From NCBI GenBank assembly GCA_026874595.1, contig CM049314.1, positions 3,685,318-3,749,317 of the forward strand: a stretch of 64,000 bases of DNA, given 5' to 3'. This DNA comes from Sipunculus nudus (taxonomy: Eukaryota > Annelida > Sipuncula > Golfingiida > Sipunculidae). Position 1 is the first letter of the stretch. Each line of letters starts with the position of its first letter. The notes beneath the pieces were generated by a model, which had not been told where the DNA came from, searched no databases, and worked only from the letters and a program-made list of their open reading frames with translations. The position numbers were made by a program, and so were the translations under genes. Positions 38,371 to 49,907 of the stretch are shown in pieces.

Positions 38371-39860
38371 TGGTACTGCTGTAAATTGTGTAAACACTGA
38401 CCCTGACCCAGTTAAAGTAGATACTGATTGTAAGTGTGATGTAGACATTCAGTATGGTATAGTACCATTAAAAAACTCAGACGTGCTTAAAAACCTGGAT
38501 GCCAAACTTACCGCACAACAACAACAAGACCTGAAGAACCTGCTGCGGAATTATGAACATTTGTTTAGTGACATTCCAATGCGAACTAACATGTTTTGCC
38601 ATGGCGTCGATTTTGGCAAGGCAAACGGAGTCAAGCAGCATCCTTGTAGACTGAATCCAGAAAAGCAAAAGTATCTACAGGATGAGATTCAATATTTGCT
38701 GGACAATAATTTTATTGAACCTAGTAACAGTAACTGGAGTTCACCGTGTATTCTTGTGCCGAAACCTGATGGAAGTTACCGTATGTGCACAGATTATCGA
38801 AAACTAAACTCTGTCACCAAGACTGAAACGTTCCCGATTCCGAGAATCTATGATTGTATTGATAGAGTCGGTGGCTCCAGATATGTTTCCAAGTTTGACT
38901 TGCTAAAAGTTCCGCTGACAGAACAAGCAAAACAAATGTCCGCATTTGTGACGCAGCAAGGACTGTACCAGTATAAAGTTATGCCTTTTAGCATGAAAAA
39001 ACTCGCCAGCCACATTCCAGCGCCTCATCCATATGGTTGTCAAGACATTCAGGGCTGTGACGCATATATTGATGACCTTATCGTGTACAGCGAAACATCT
39101 GCAAATTCTTCGCGACCTCTTCGAAAGACTCAGTGAAGCACGTCTGACCATCAACGTAGTAAAATCTGAGTTTTGTCATGCACAAGTAACATTTTTGGGT
39201 CATATTGTAGGTCAGGGTCAGGTAAAACCTGTTGATGCTAACATAAGTGCTATTTCTGCATTTCCAAGACCAGAGAACAAAACGCAAATAATGCGTTTTC
39301 TTGGTATGGTTGGATACTGCAGGAAGTTTTCTCCAAATTTTTTTGCTGTAGAACCTTTGACTAATATGTTAAAGAAGAAACAAAAGTTTGTATGGAATGT
39401 TCAGTGTGAAAATGCATTTCAGAATTTGAAAGCAATTCTGAAAAAAAGTTTACCAGTTTTAGCAGCTCCAGACTTTCCTGTACCTTTTAATTTAGCTGTA
39501 GATGCTAGTGATTTTTCTTCTGGTGCTGTGTTGTTACAAGAAGGCAATGATGACATAGATCATCCAATTTGTTATTTCTCAAGAAAATTTAATGCAAACA
39601 AGAAAAACTACTCCACTATTGAAAAAGAATGTTTGGCTTTGATTTTGGCATTGCAACAATTTGAAGTTTATGTTTCTTCATCAGTCAGGCCTATCATTGT
39701 CTTCAGTGATCACAATCCCCTCACGTTCTTGAACAAGCTGAAGTGTAAAAATCAAAGATTGTTGAGATGGAGTTTGTTCTTACAGGATTACAACCTTGAA
39801 ATCAAACACATTAAAGGGAAAGACAATGTACTTGCTGATTGCTTATCGAGATGTTTATGA
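38371..39860 (+). pseudogene. Reverse transcriptase and RNase H remnant
   Basis: RT motifs: SPCILVPKPDGSYRMCTDYR, FPIPRI, FDLLK and the catalytic YIDD at 39065-39076. The usual four residues after FDLLK (GYWQ in relatives) are missing, and paired frameshifts surround 39000-39136. From 39033 another frame carries the thumb (FLGMVGYCRKF) and RNase H with its acidic residues (DASD, EKECLA, SDHNPL and DNVLADCLSR), ending at 39858-39860. A 110-bp gap and a purine tract then lead to the LTR. Confidence 0.88.
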
Positions 39861-39969
39861 AATCTTGTAAACGAGATGTTTATGTAATGTTGTAAATAAG
39901 ATGATTTTTGAGATGTAATAAAAAAAAATTCAAAAAATAAAACTTTCGTTTTTCTTACAGGAGGGGTAG

Positions 39970-40803
39970 TGTTACAGGTGCTCTTTTTATTGTGTGACAT
40001 GGGCGTAACTCGTGTTGTGGCGCCCGTGTCTGGCCGCGTATTGCATTCTATGTTTATCCGAACTGGTTGAACTCTCGTTGTCATGCTGGCTTTGGGCTTT
40101 CTCGCCTGGTCCAGATCACGTGTGCACCTTGTATGTAGTGACACAGCGATGTTCTTCTAGATGATTCCTGTCATGCGCGTTTACTGTGTATTATGTAAGA
40201 TCCTTAGACTGTTCGAGAAGTGGAAAATTCTCGGCTTGGGACAAGACGTTATAAATAGGGAGCTGTGTTTTAAGCTGGGAGAAAAGGGAGAGATGATTCC
40301 AGCGGACACAGACGTGTTTACGTGAGTTTGTGGGACCTGTCCGATTATCCAGTATTTTCAGGGATTCTGCTGTTACTAACTTTATACAATTTAAAGCTCC
40401 CTGCCTCAAGTTTACTTTCTGGGTTGTTACAAGAGTTTTACATTGGACTGTTATTCCCCGAGAGGATTGGTGTGGACTTTACATCCGGCATAGCCATTTT
40501 TAAGAGCTTGTCGTTGTGACGGTGGTGGTACCAGGTACTGTGCACATTATTTATTTTACTATGTGATTGTATTGATTTGTTATTAAACCGATGTTTTACC
40601 GTATAATTGTATTGATTTAGTGTATTGTAATGTTAGGGTTGTTTTAAGAATAATTAAATTTATTTGTTAAATAAAAACTGACTTCTTTATTAAAATCCCT
40701 AGACATTTCACGCTGCCTATTGTGACAGCATCTGATTTTATGTCCATTACAAAATTTGTGTTCATCAGGCATACGTGATCTGTTTATATTAGATTTCGTA
40801 ACA
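39970..40803 (+). mobile_element. 3' LTR of the Ty3-type element
   Basis: Begins TGTTACAGGTGCTC directly after the purine tract aggaggggtag (39959-39969) and ends tttcgtaaca. Length is 834 bp. Relatives: solo LTR 21299-22070 and the split LTR at 58297-61480. Confidence 0.88.
40210..40257 (+). promoter_or_regulatory. LTR promoter: HSE-like motif and TATA box
   Basis: TTCGAGAAGTGGAAAATTC at 40212-40230 is followed by TATAAATA at 40250-40257. The spacing is the same in every LTR copy in the window. Confidence 0.5.
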
Positions 40804-43290
40804 ATACACACAAACACACTTAATACAAATATTCATATCCAGAAAAATTACTAAAAGCGACTCCGAGGATAACTGCATGAGCAGCGTTTACTCGGCCGTG
40901 AAGAATAACAAACGGCCCGATCTATTTAATCTTAATGGGTTTGAACTTTGATATGCTTACATGCATCGTCCTGTATTTCTTGTTTTGTATATATATATTG
41001 ACAAATATGGCGTACCTTACACATTTGTATCCTCGAATATCCGAATAAATTTTATGTCCCCCAAACTATTCGGATATCTGAGGTTCTACTGCAAACTACT
41101 GCATAAATCCATTCAGAATAACGAAATGATAACATCAGATTTTTTCTCGAGTAGTAAATAGTTATCGAGAAAAATTAAGGACTGTAATAAGCAAAACAGG
41201 TCAGAATATTAAAGTTTAGAAGTCCGTTGGAATGAGTAAATTGTAGCTGAGACCTTGAGAGGTTCTTTCTGTGATATTCAATTGCTTGGCTTTAATATCG
41301 TTATTTAATGTTACGGCTGGACAAATCAGAGTAAAGTCACTATCAGTAAAGTTATTTTTATTTTTTATTTCCCCAGTACACGGGAGTTAATAAGCCCTGC
41401 CTGAATTCCGAATAAGACTCCCGGGGATTAACTAGTCAACCTCAGGGCAGAGAAGTCCGGCGTCCAGATTAAATTAAGTATTTTCTCTTAAACCAAAACA
41501 TGTCTAACAGCTTGTAAAGTAAAGAAAAATCAATTTGTAGTAGGTTAAAATGCTTGGATATGAGATGAGTATGAATGATGTTTAATGAGAAAAAGCTAAA
41601 AAAATCCATTATTACCTTAATATGTCATAAACTATGCAATTACATTCACTGTATCCACGACAATTTAAGGGATGATAATTTATAGTATACATTTCTATCA
41701 TATTATCAATATATATTTATTAAAGTGGTGGGAACAAACATCATGAAAATTATATAATCTATAACAGGAACCGAGTACGTATGACAATAAACAGCACGTT
41801 TACATAAAAATAACGCATTTTCATTCGAGACTATGTTTCATGTTGGTAATATTTTTTAAATAAATGATATTTTAATATGTTTTGGTTAAATATCTGGTAC
41901 AACTACTGAATTTTGTCTTTCTGGCAAGCTAACAAGAAAAACTTGTCAATAATATTAATATAATAAAACAAATTAAAATGTTATAATTACTTAATTATTT
42001 TGCTATTTACATAGACGCTTGTTAGTATTATGGTTAATAAGGTTACTTTGTCAGTAAACTCCCAAACCAATAAAGGAACCAGCATTTTACTCACCACATC
42101 TTTAATATTGATGTAGTCTTGCAGTCAGTGTTGCCGCTTTGCAGTTTACCCGTGGCACGACTAACCTGGTGGCAAACAAGTAATTATAAATACGTCATTA
42201 GTGTCACGTGACATTCCATGCTACAGCTGCGGATCACTGCCCGAGTATATGGGACTTGTTCTTCGTAGAGGATTTTAATTCTGAAGGGTAATTGGTGATT
42301 CTTTTGATTTATTGGAAATAATAGGTTATTACTTTTATCCAAAGACATGAATACTTCTTTCACAGGTAGAACATTTACTAGTTAACATCTCTGTTACGTC
42401 GCACTCAGAGAAATAGAATCAATCCTCTTAGTTGGCATCTAAAGAAAGTGGCTACCACGTTTTTGTTCAGTCCTATATTATTTGTCTATTTATTGTTATA
42501 CTAATTTAATGTGGACAACTCTGTATTATGTAATTTAGGATTTAATGCTTTCATCTGAGAAAAAAAATGTTTCAGATGCTCCATTAATGATAATTGGTAT
42601 CTTTGTTATTATTCCCAAACAGGTAGCTTGCGTCAAATAATGTATGCGGCCTCATGCTGATATTAGACATTTTCTCTGACATAGTAGGTGTGTCATTGTT
42701 CTGCTGCCAATCTGTGGTGGGGCAGGGATCAGATATCTTCCTATCCATATCCTAAACGTTGATGTCGTCAGACCTACATCAACTTCCAATAAGGTGACAA
42801 GTGTATCTGCGCGAATCCATTAAAATTATAGAAAAAATATTTTCAAATAAATACCTCAGTGGAGATAAGATGTTTCAAACAAAGTAATTCCAGCATTGTC
42901 AATTCTTTGTTTTTTTTCTATTGATAGTGCCAAGGCAATGTAGGTGTCTTATGGACCAGATAAATTTGATATTGTAATGTTAAAAATATTTGTAGATTTA
43001 TGTGTAGATAGGAAAACAGTACAGATATAACCATAAGGCGTTAATACGATAACAGGAAAATCAAGTCTGGTGTCTTTTGGTCTGTCTGGCAAACTTGCCT
43101 ACACCAAACCAGGGGTGATGTAATGCATCAAGGAAGTGATTGAAGTTAATATTATCTTTGATTGTTCTATTTTTTTAAATGGGGGTTTACCTGAAATAAA
43201 AAAATTTCTTATCTCAGTGTGTATCATATGTCTGTAGAATTCAATTAAACATGTCCTATAGACCCATTTAAAACATCGCCAAACGTCAGT
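40804..43290. repeat. Segmental duplication arm D (unit 2)
   Basis: 40804-41160 matches 62480-62830, including the right end of the pogo-like element (ggatatctgaggttctactg, 41071-41090). 41160-43290 matches 19490-21297 and 56510-58296. 43281-43300 is the empty site matching the solo LTR junction. I see no coding region. Confidence 0.8.
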
Positions 43291-44627
43291 GTCTAGATGC
43301 TTATATCTATATATCGTGTTCAAACAAACTGCATTTCGGTTATTTTCGCCGACAGATTTCCTGAGTAGAGAGAGTGATTACAGGTTAATCTAAGATGTGC
43401 ACTTTTTTATGTATATCAGATATTTTGATTCTTATGAAGCTGACACAAATTGAGATATGTGCTGATGATATTTAGGTGAGTTGTAGTCGTAATATTTAAT
43501 TAAAATATATATGTAATAATTTTTAACTGATGAAAAATACTGAAATAAAACATATTAATTATACATATATATGTATTAAATATATAAGGGCTTCTATCAC
43601 TGTTCTTGACAATATCAGTATTTGACATGTTTGGTAATATGCCCAAGGATATGCCTGACGCCCCCTCATAAAACCTTCACTCACTGAAATCACCGAAAAA
43701 GTTTTTTATGCAGTCCGATACTTGGATGGAAAGTGTTGCATTGCCATTGTTGTTAACATAATGGTCGACACAAATCATTAAAGTATTTTCCATTCTGTAG
43801 CTTAAAGCGGCATATGCCTTTTCATAACAGTTTACTCTCCCCCCCCCCCCATCTCTCTTTGTGATCTATTCTACTCATCCGTCTGATAACAAGATCTATT
43901 TGAAACTCTACACTAAAAAAATATGTACCCACGTGATACGTGTAGTTGCATTTCAAGCCAGCTCAGCTGGCCAAGATGTCCCATAATAACAGCGAATGAC
44001 TCTTACTCTTGAGCTCATAATGATTTTCTTTTTTAAAATCGAGCACGGATTTTAACTTTCAAAATGTTTAGTCGCAAAAAGAGACGCAAACCTTATGATT
44101 AAGACCAAGACCCCAATTCTATCTGTCATTGGTGATTTGCATTTCAAAGCTTATATTTGGGAATACATATTTATTTCTGCACGTCATTTTGGATGGGAAC
44201 AAAAAGTCGCAAGAGGTGGCAAATTTATTTTAAAAATAAGTTCATCTATTTGATGTCATACTCAGCCAACCGCACCGCACATAAAAGCCAAATATAGCTA
44301 ACTTCCTCAATAATCCTGCACATTGCACATACTACTAGTCTACGGTGTCGGGTTCATGCGCCGCTAGTTGAGCGATAAACAAACGTGTGGTCCTAAAGCT
44401 TGTCATAGCAGTTTTAAAGAAACGTGTTCCTAACGACACAAACATGGTTTTGCATACCTAAGATCAGTTACTGTCAGTTACGGGATAGATAAATAATCCA
44501 GTCTTGATACCATGCGATCGCAAGTGTGAATGCTGTTTTTTCCACAAATATTCCGATCTTTGGGTGTTACAGTCTATAACTAAACCTGCCTAGCTACATT
44601 CTCCCCTTAGTTTTTAATATGTTTAAT

Positions 44628-44683
<56 letters not shown>

Positions 44684-45089
44684 TTATTACTTTTGTGCAC
44701 AAACGTCTGTTGCAGGTCCAAAATAATCTCATTTAACCTTATTTATCGGGAATAATTTGTTGTTACAACGAAACAAGTCCATCAAGGTTTATTCGAGTAG
44801 TAACTCTTCATGAATTAAAGTATAATAATATTAGATGTGGGAGTTTCCTGTCTTCTGATATATGCTAGATTTTGAAGAGTTTAATATGATCTATCTTAAA
44901 CAAAAATGGACAGAAGTATTTTAAATCGAACGAAACCTCGTTTTGGAGTTACAGGACCCCAATCACATAAAAAACCATAGATTATTTAATTCCATGTTTA
45001 ATATTCAATAAACGTGTTCAAATGCACGTATATTAGTTGTATTAGGGCATGTCAGAAAATCGATGCCTCAACTTTAATAATAAACAAAT
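43291..45089. repeat. Segmental duplication arm E (unit 2) with (TA)n
   Basis: Matches 22071-22760, about 24740-24960 and 25973-26330. It lacks the pogo-like element found at 24973-25921. A (TA)n tract lies at 44631-44680. No gene. Confidence 0.75.
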
Positions 45090-47890
45090 CAAGGTCAGTC
45101 AGAGCCACGGACACACTCACACTCTATGGACAGGTTAGTCAGAGCAAGGACACACACACACACTGTATGGACAGATCAGTCAGAGCAAGGACACACACTG
45201 TATGGACAGGTGAGTAGAGCCAAGGACACTCTTACAGTATAGACAGGTCAGTCAGAGCCATGGACACACTCAAATTGTATGGACAGGTCAGTCAGAGTCA
45301 CGGACACACTCACATCGTATGGACAGGTCAGTCAGAGCCACAGACACACTCACAATGTATAAACAGGTCAGTCAGAGCAAAGACCACACTCACACTGTAT
45401 GGACAGACCAGTCACAGTCACGGACACACTCACACATTATGGACAGGGCAGTCAAAGCAAATAACACACTTACACTGTATGGACAGGTCAGTCAGAGCCA
45501 CGGACACACTCAACTGTACGGACAGGTCAGTCAGAGCTGAAAACACACAAGTCAGTCAGAAACGCGGATTTCAATCACAATGTATGGGGAGGTCAGTTCG
45601 AGCCACGGACACACAGTTCAAGCCACGGACACTAACACTGAAAGGAAAGATCAGTCCGAGTCACGGAAACACTCACACTGTATGGACAGATCAGTAAGGG
45701 CACACTCACACTGTATCGACAGATCAGTAACACCACGGACACACCTACACTCTATGGACAGGTCACTCAGAGTCACGGACACACTTACACTGTATGCATA
45801 TGTTAGTCAGAATCATCCAAATACACTCACTGTATGGACATGTATGTCAGAGCCACGGATACAATTAGAATGTATGGACAGGTCAGTCAGAGTCGCGGAC
45901 ACTCCCTCTGTAGGTACAGATCAATCAAAGGCACGGACACACTTCCAATGTATGGACAGATCAGTCGGAGCCACGGACACACTCCCAGTGTATAAACAGG
46001 TTCTTCAGAGCCACGGACACACTCCCACCGTATAAACAGGTGAGATAGGGTCAACTACACTTCCACTGTATGGACAGATCAGTCAGAGGCACGGACACAC
46101 TCCACTGTATGGACAGATCAGTCAGAGCCACGGACACACTCGCACTGTATAAACAGGTCAATCAGAGCCCACGCCACTCACACTTTGAGGACAGGTCAGT
46201 CAGAGCCACGGACCCATTCCAATTGTATGGACAGGTCATTCAGAGCCACGGACACACTCACACTGTATGTACAGGAGAGTCAGAATCAATTACACACTCA
46301 CACTATATGGACAGGTCAGTCAGAGTCACTGACACACTCACATTTAATGGATGGGTTATTCAGAGCAACGGACACTCCGACTGTATGGACAGATCAGTCA
46401 GAGGCACGGACGCACTCCCACTGTATGGACAGATCAGTCAGAGCCACGGACACTTACACTTTATGGATAGGTCAATCATGGTCACGGACACTCCCACTGT
46501 ATGGACAGGTCAGTCAGGGGCAAGGACACACTCCCACTGTATAAATAGTTCAGTCAGAGCCGTGGACACTCACACTTTATGGAGAGGTCTGTCAGAGCTA
46601 CGGAACCACTCACAATGTATGGATAGGTAATTCAGAGCCACGGACCACTCACACTGTATGGACAGGTCAGCCAAAGCTCAGGACACTCACACTTTATGGA
46701 CAGGTTAGTCGGAGTCACTGACACACTCCCACTGTATAAAAAGGTCAGTTAGAGGCACGGACACACTCCCACTGAATGGACAGGTCAGTCAGAGTCACGG
46801 ACACCCCCATTGTATGGCCAGATCAGTCAGAAGCACGGGCACACTCCTACTGTATGGACAGATCAGTCAGAGGCACGGACACACTCCTACTGTATGGACG
46901 GATCAGTCAGAGCCACGGACCATTCCCAGTGTATATACAGGTCAGTCAGAGCTACGGACACTCACACTTTATGGATAGGTCAATCAGGGTCAGGGACACT
47001 CCCACTGTATGGACAAATCAGTCATAGGCACGGACACACTCCTACTGTATGGACAGTTCAGTCAGAGCCACGGACACACTCCCACTGTATAAACAGGTCA
47101 GTCAGAGCCCCGGACACTCACAATTTATGGACAGGTCAGTCAGAGGCACGGACCCACTACCACTGTATGGAAAGATCATTCATAGCCACGGACCGCTCAC
47201 ACTGTATGGACATGTCAGTCAGAGTCACGGACACACTCACACTGTATGAACAGGACAGTCAGAGTCAATGACAAACTTACGCTGAATGGACAGGTTAGTC
47301 AGAGGCACGGACACACTCCCACTGTATGGACAGGTCAGTCAGAGTCAATGACACACGCTGTATGGACAGGTCAGTCAGAGGCACGAACACACTCCCACTG
47401 TATGGACAGATCAGTCAGAGCCACGGACACACTCCCACTGTATAAACAAGTCAGTCATAGCCCAGGACACTCACACTTTATGGACAGGTCAGTCAGAGTC
47501 ACGGACCCATTCACACTGTGTGGACAGGTCAGTCAGAGTCAATGACACACTCACACTGTATGGACAGATCATTCAGTGTCATTGACACATTAAACTGTAT
47601 TGAAAGGTCAGTCAGAGCAAGAGACACACTCACACTATAGGTCAGTAAGAGTCACTGACACACTCAGAAATGTATGGACAGGTCAGTCAGTGCCATGGAC
47701 ACATTCACACTGTATGAACAGGTCAGTAGAGCCAAGGACACACACTTTATGGACAGGTCAGTCCGATCAAGGGTCACACTCACACTGTATGGACAGTTCA
47801 GTGAAAGTCACAGACACACTCATATTGTATGGACCGGTCAGTCAAACTCGCTCACACTGTAGGGACATGTCAGAGAGAGCCACGGAAAGT
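45090..47890. repeat. ~40-bp satellite array, unit 2
   Basis: Same satellite as 26335-27800 but nearly twice as long (about 70 units). Near-open frames of up to 186 codons occur in all plus frames, for example at 45260-45697, 46070-46630 and 46810-47271, with the same DRSVRATDT / LYGQVSQSHGHT / WTGQSEPRTHSH cycle. Only the repeat structure is supported; I do not call these genes. Confidence 0.95.
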
Positions 47891-47965
47891 GTAAAAGAAT
47901 GAAAGGTATAGGTGTGAATCATTCAGACATATAATTACTTAAGTCAATCGCGCTACACTTCTACA

Positions 47966-48102
47966 CTACAAATTGTCATATACGTGATCGGAAGATGTCT
48001 GTATTTCGCCATCTGATGTTACTCTAGTCCTAGGTGAAGATTGAGAGCGTTGGTGAAATCATTTCTTTATCCAGATGACGACTGTATCGATAACAACACG
48101 GT
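47966..48102 (-). pseudogene. Relic TM/tail exon of a divergent receptor, unit 2
   Basis: Same 137-bp exon as 28033-28169. The helix is VVIDTVVIWIKK, then an in-frame TGA (CGA in unit 1), then a tail open through SQSSPRTRVTSDG to SSDHVYDNL and a TAG at 47966. The acceptor is destroyed: ATCG replaces ACAG next to the exon start. The open part covers the position where unit 1 has its stop. Confidence 0.7.
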
Positions 48103-48227
48103 CGATACAACCAAGAAGAAAAAGGTAAACAAAAACGTTCTTGTAATCCGTTTAAGGTTGTTCGTGCCTCCGTACTGAAAACCATACCACTGGTTTGTTC
48201 CTAAACTGCAGAAGTCAAAAGGAGTCG

Positions 48228-48400
48228 CCTTTAATCTTAAAGGCATTTAAAATGAGGAAAGTGGACTGGACCATGAGGGGCATCTGGTTGCCTCGTTCTC
48301 ATTCGGCAAATTATCCCAGCGGGGCGTGGGCATTGTCTGCTCATTAACTTCCTGCACGCACAGGCGGCGGCCTGGTGTAGCTTCCGTTCATGTCAAATTA
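48228..48400. other. ~165-bp GC-richer insertion relative to unit 1
   Basis: Unit 1 runs directly from gcagaagtcaaatca to ggagtcacctgtatg near 28240. Unit 2 has about 165 extra bases, GC-rich for this window. I do not recognise them. Confidence 0.5.
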
Positions 48401-48589
48401 GAGTCACCTATATGGGATATAAAAGGTCTTTACTAAGTTTTATAAAAAGATTTATTTGGCTGGTAGCATTACTAAAGATGTCCAAGCGCTTACCATGAAG
48501 CCTAAGGTATAAGATAGTGATCCTGATCAATTCAAACTTTATATATAATTCCTATGCTGAGTCATTGATAATATAACTCATACCCTTAC

Positions 48590-48695
48590 CATCATGGTAT
48601 CTGAGCCTCTTTGTCGCTTCTCCTTTACCGTTGCTAGCAAGGCAGGAGCTAAAGCAAATAGTTTTTGGGTGATTTTGCCTAAGACTGTATTCGCT
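48590..48695 (-). pseudogene. Relic Ig-domain exon end of the divergent receptor
   Basis: The minus strand reads TICFSSCLASNGKGEATKRL then RYHD, aligning with the receptor pattern YYCSANNGEGKVMKELRFK. It ends GATG|GTAAGGG, a good donor in phase 1, the phase required by the relic TM exon at 48102. The upstream part of the exon is lost in AT-rich sequence. It is therefore a second, more diverged receptor gene lying between units. Confidence 0.55.
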
Positions 48696-49112
48696 AAATA
48701 TGCATTTAATATATATAGACTTATTTGGGTCTACATCTGTATTAGCATATTCATCTTGTTTATTCATTACCGTATAAGAAATTTGAAAAAAAAATGTTAT
48801 GTTAACCTCTGTATTAGCTTATTTAGCATGTATAATAATCGTGTTATAACATACAACAAGAAATAACAGATACATCTCTGTACTATAATATTGGTGAGTA
48901 ACACAAAGCAATTTTAAGTATTTTCAGTTTGAAAATATCACGTTTGCATTTGCATTCTATTTAATTGGTTATTCTGGATTTCAATTTAAAAGCGCCGTGA
49001 CCGTTTCGATCCAGACCTTGCTTATCTTATTTTCCATTTATTGCTGTTTATTCGCACGTATTTTCTCTTTTTTTTCATCATACGCTGTAAACTTATTCAG
49101 TAATATTAAATG

Positions 49113-49210
49113 TTATAAAGATAATGTTGCTACTGCAATAATGACCAACACTATTCCTACCACTACGATCGGCAGAACGATGGGAAGAACGTTGTTCCCG
49201 CCAGAATCAC
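49113..49210 (-). CDS. LRR-Ig receptor, unit 3: last exon (TM helix, no tail)
   Basis: The acceptor TTTTATATTCCATAG ends at 49211. Phase 1 joins G to GT GAT, giving a Gly codon and then DSGGNNVLP, matching DSNGNNVLL in unit 1. The hydrophobic helix (IVLPIVVVGIVLVIIAVATL) is followed at once by SL and TAA (49115-49113). The basic anchor and the tyrosine tail of unit 1 are therefore absent. The 98-bp exon keeps the whole model divisible by three (3312 nt). It could be a decoy-type surface receptor or part of a dying gene. Confidence 0.7.
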
Positions 49211-49786
49211 CTATGGAATATAAAATGGGGTTACCTTGAGAGTAGAAGCGGAGGAGGAACGTTCTGTTCCAAATATAAGTGGTTCGGTCTTGACGGGAAT
49301 CGGTTAAAGCCGTCGGATATATTTATTTATGTATATATTATTATGAAAAGTATTTTTATGCTTTTGTTCTACATATTGTTTTTATCACAAATAATTAAAA
49401 AAAAACGAATATCACCTATCAAACCAGCAGACCATGAATGCAATATTATATTTTGGAATCGCAAGATCTGGGTTTCATATTTTAATGACAAATTTAAAAA
49501 TCTAATTTTTTTGGAAAAAGAGAACATATTCTGTTGCCGTTAGAATGTATAACACATTTTGCAGAGTTGGGCGTACTGATTTAAACAATTTGATGGCTAA
49601 ATTGGCCTTGGTTTGATATAAGGTGAAAAGCGTATAAAGGTATAGAGCAATTTCCGAATTGAAAATATGCTAATGTTATAAGCTTAATATAAAATATATT
49701 ATATATTGGTCTTTTATGTATTTAAAGCGCAGAGATGTTTTATTATTATACCTTGATACACAGTTGAACAGAAGAAATGCATCAGC

Positions 49787-49790
<4 letters not shown>

Positions 49791-49835
<45 letters not shown>
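49791..49835. repeat. (TA)n microsatellite
   Basis: TA run inside the last intron of the unit-3 receptor gene, about 70 bp from the donor. Confidence 0.9.
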
Positions 49836-49838
<3 letters not shown>

Positions 49839-49907
49839 GGGTATGTTCAGGATATGATATGGCCTATAACTAGACTCCACAGTGAATTATATCAAATGTT
49901 CACCTAC

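Larger units (their letters stand above)
35326..40803 (+). mobile_element. Defective Ty3-type (Gmr1-like order) LTR retrotransposon
   Basis: The element starts abruptly inside gag with no 5' LTR and ends with a complete 3' LTR (39970-40803). Recognisable order: gag with CCHC knuckle, aspartic protease DTG, integrase (zinc finger, DDE core, GPY/F), reverse transcriptase, RNase H. Integrase before RT is the Ty1/copia arrangement, yet all domains look Ty3-like. This is the hallmark of the Gmr1 group. Multiple stops and frameshifts make it non-functional. It replaces the left end of a pogo-like element preserved at 62371-62760. Confidence 0.9.

Noticed and set aside
46070-46630. 186-codon frame with DRSVRATD-type repeats (and similar ones at 45260, 45580, 46810)
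   Set aside because: These follow from the 40-bp satellite being nearly stop-free in all three frames. There is no unique sequence, start context or domain.
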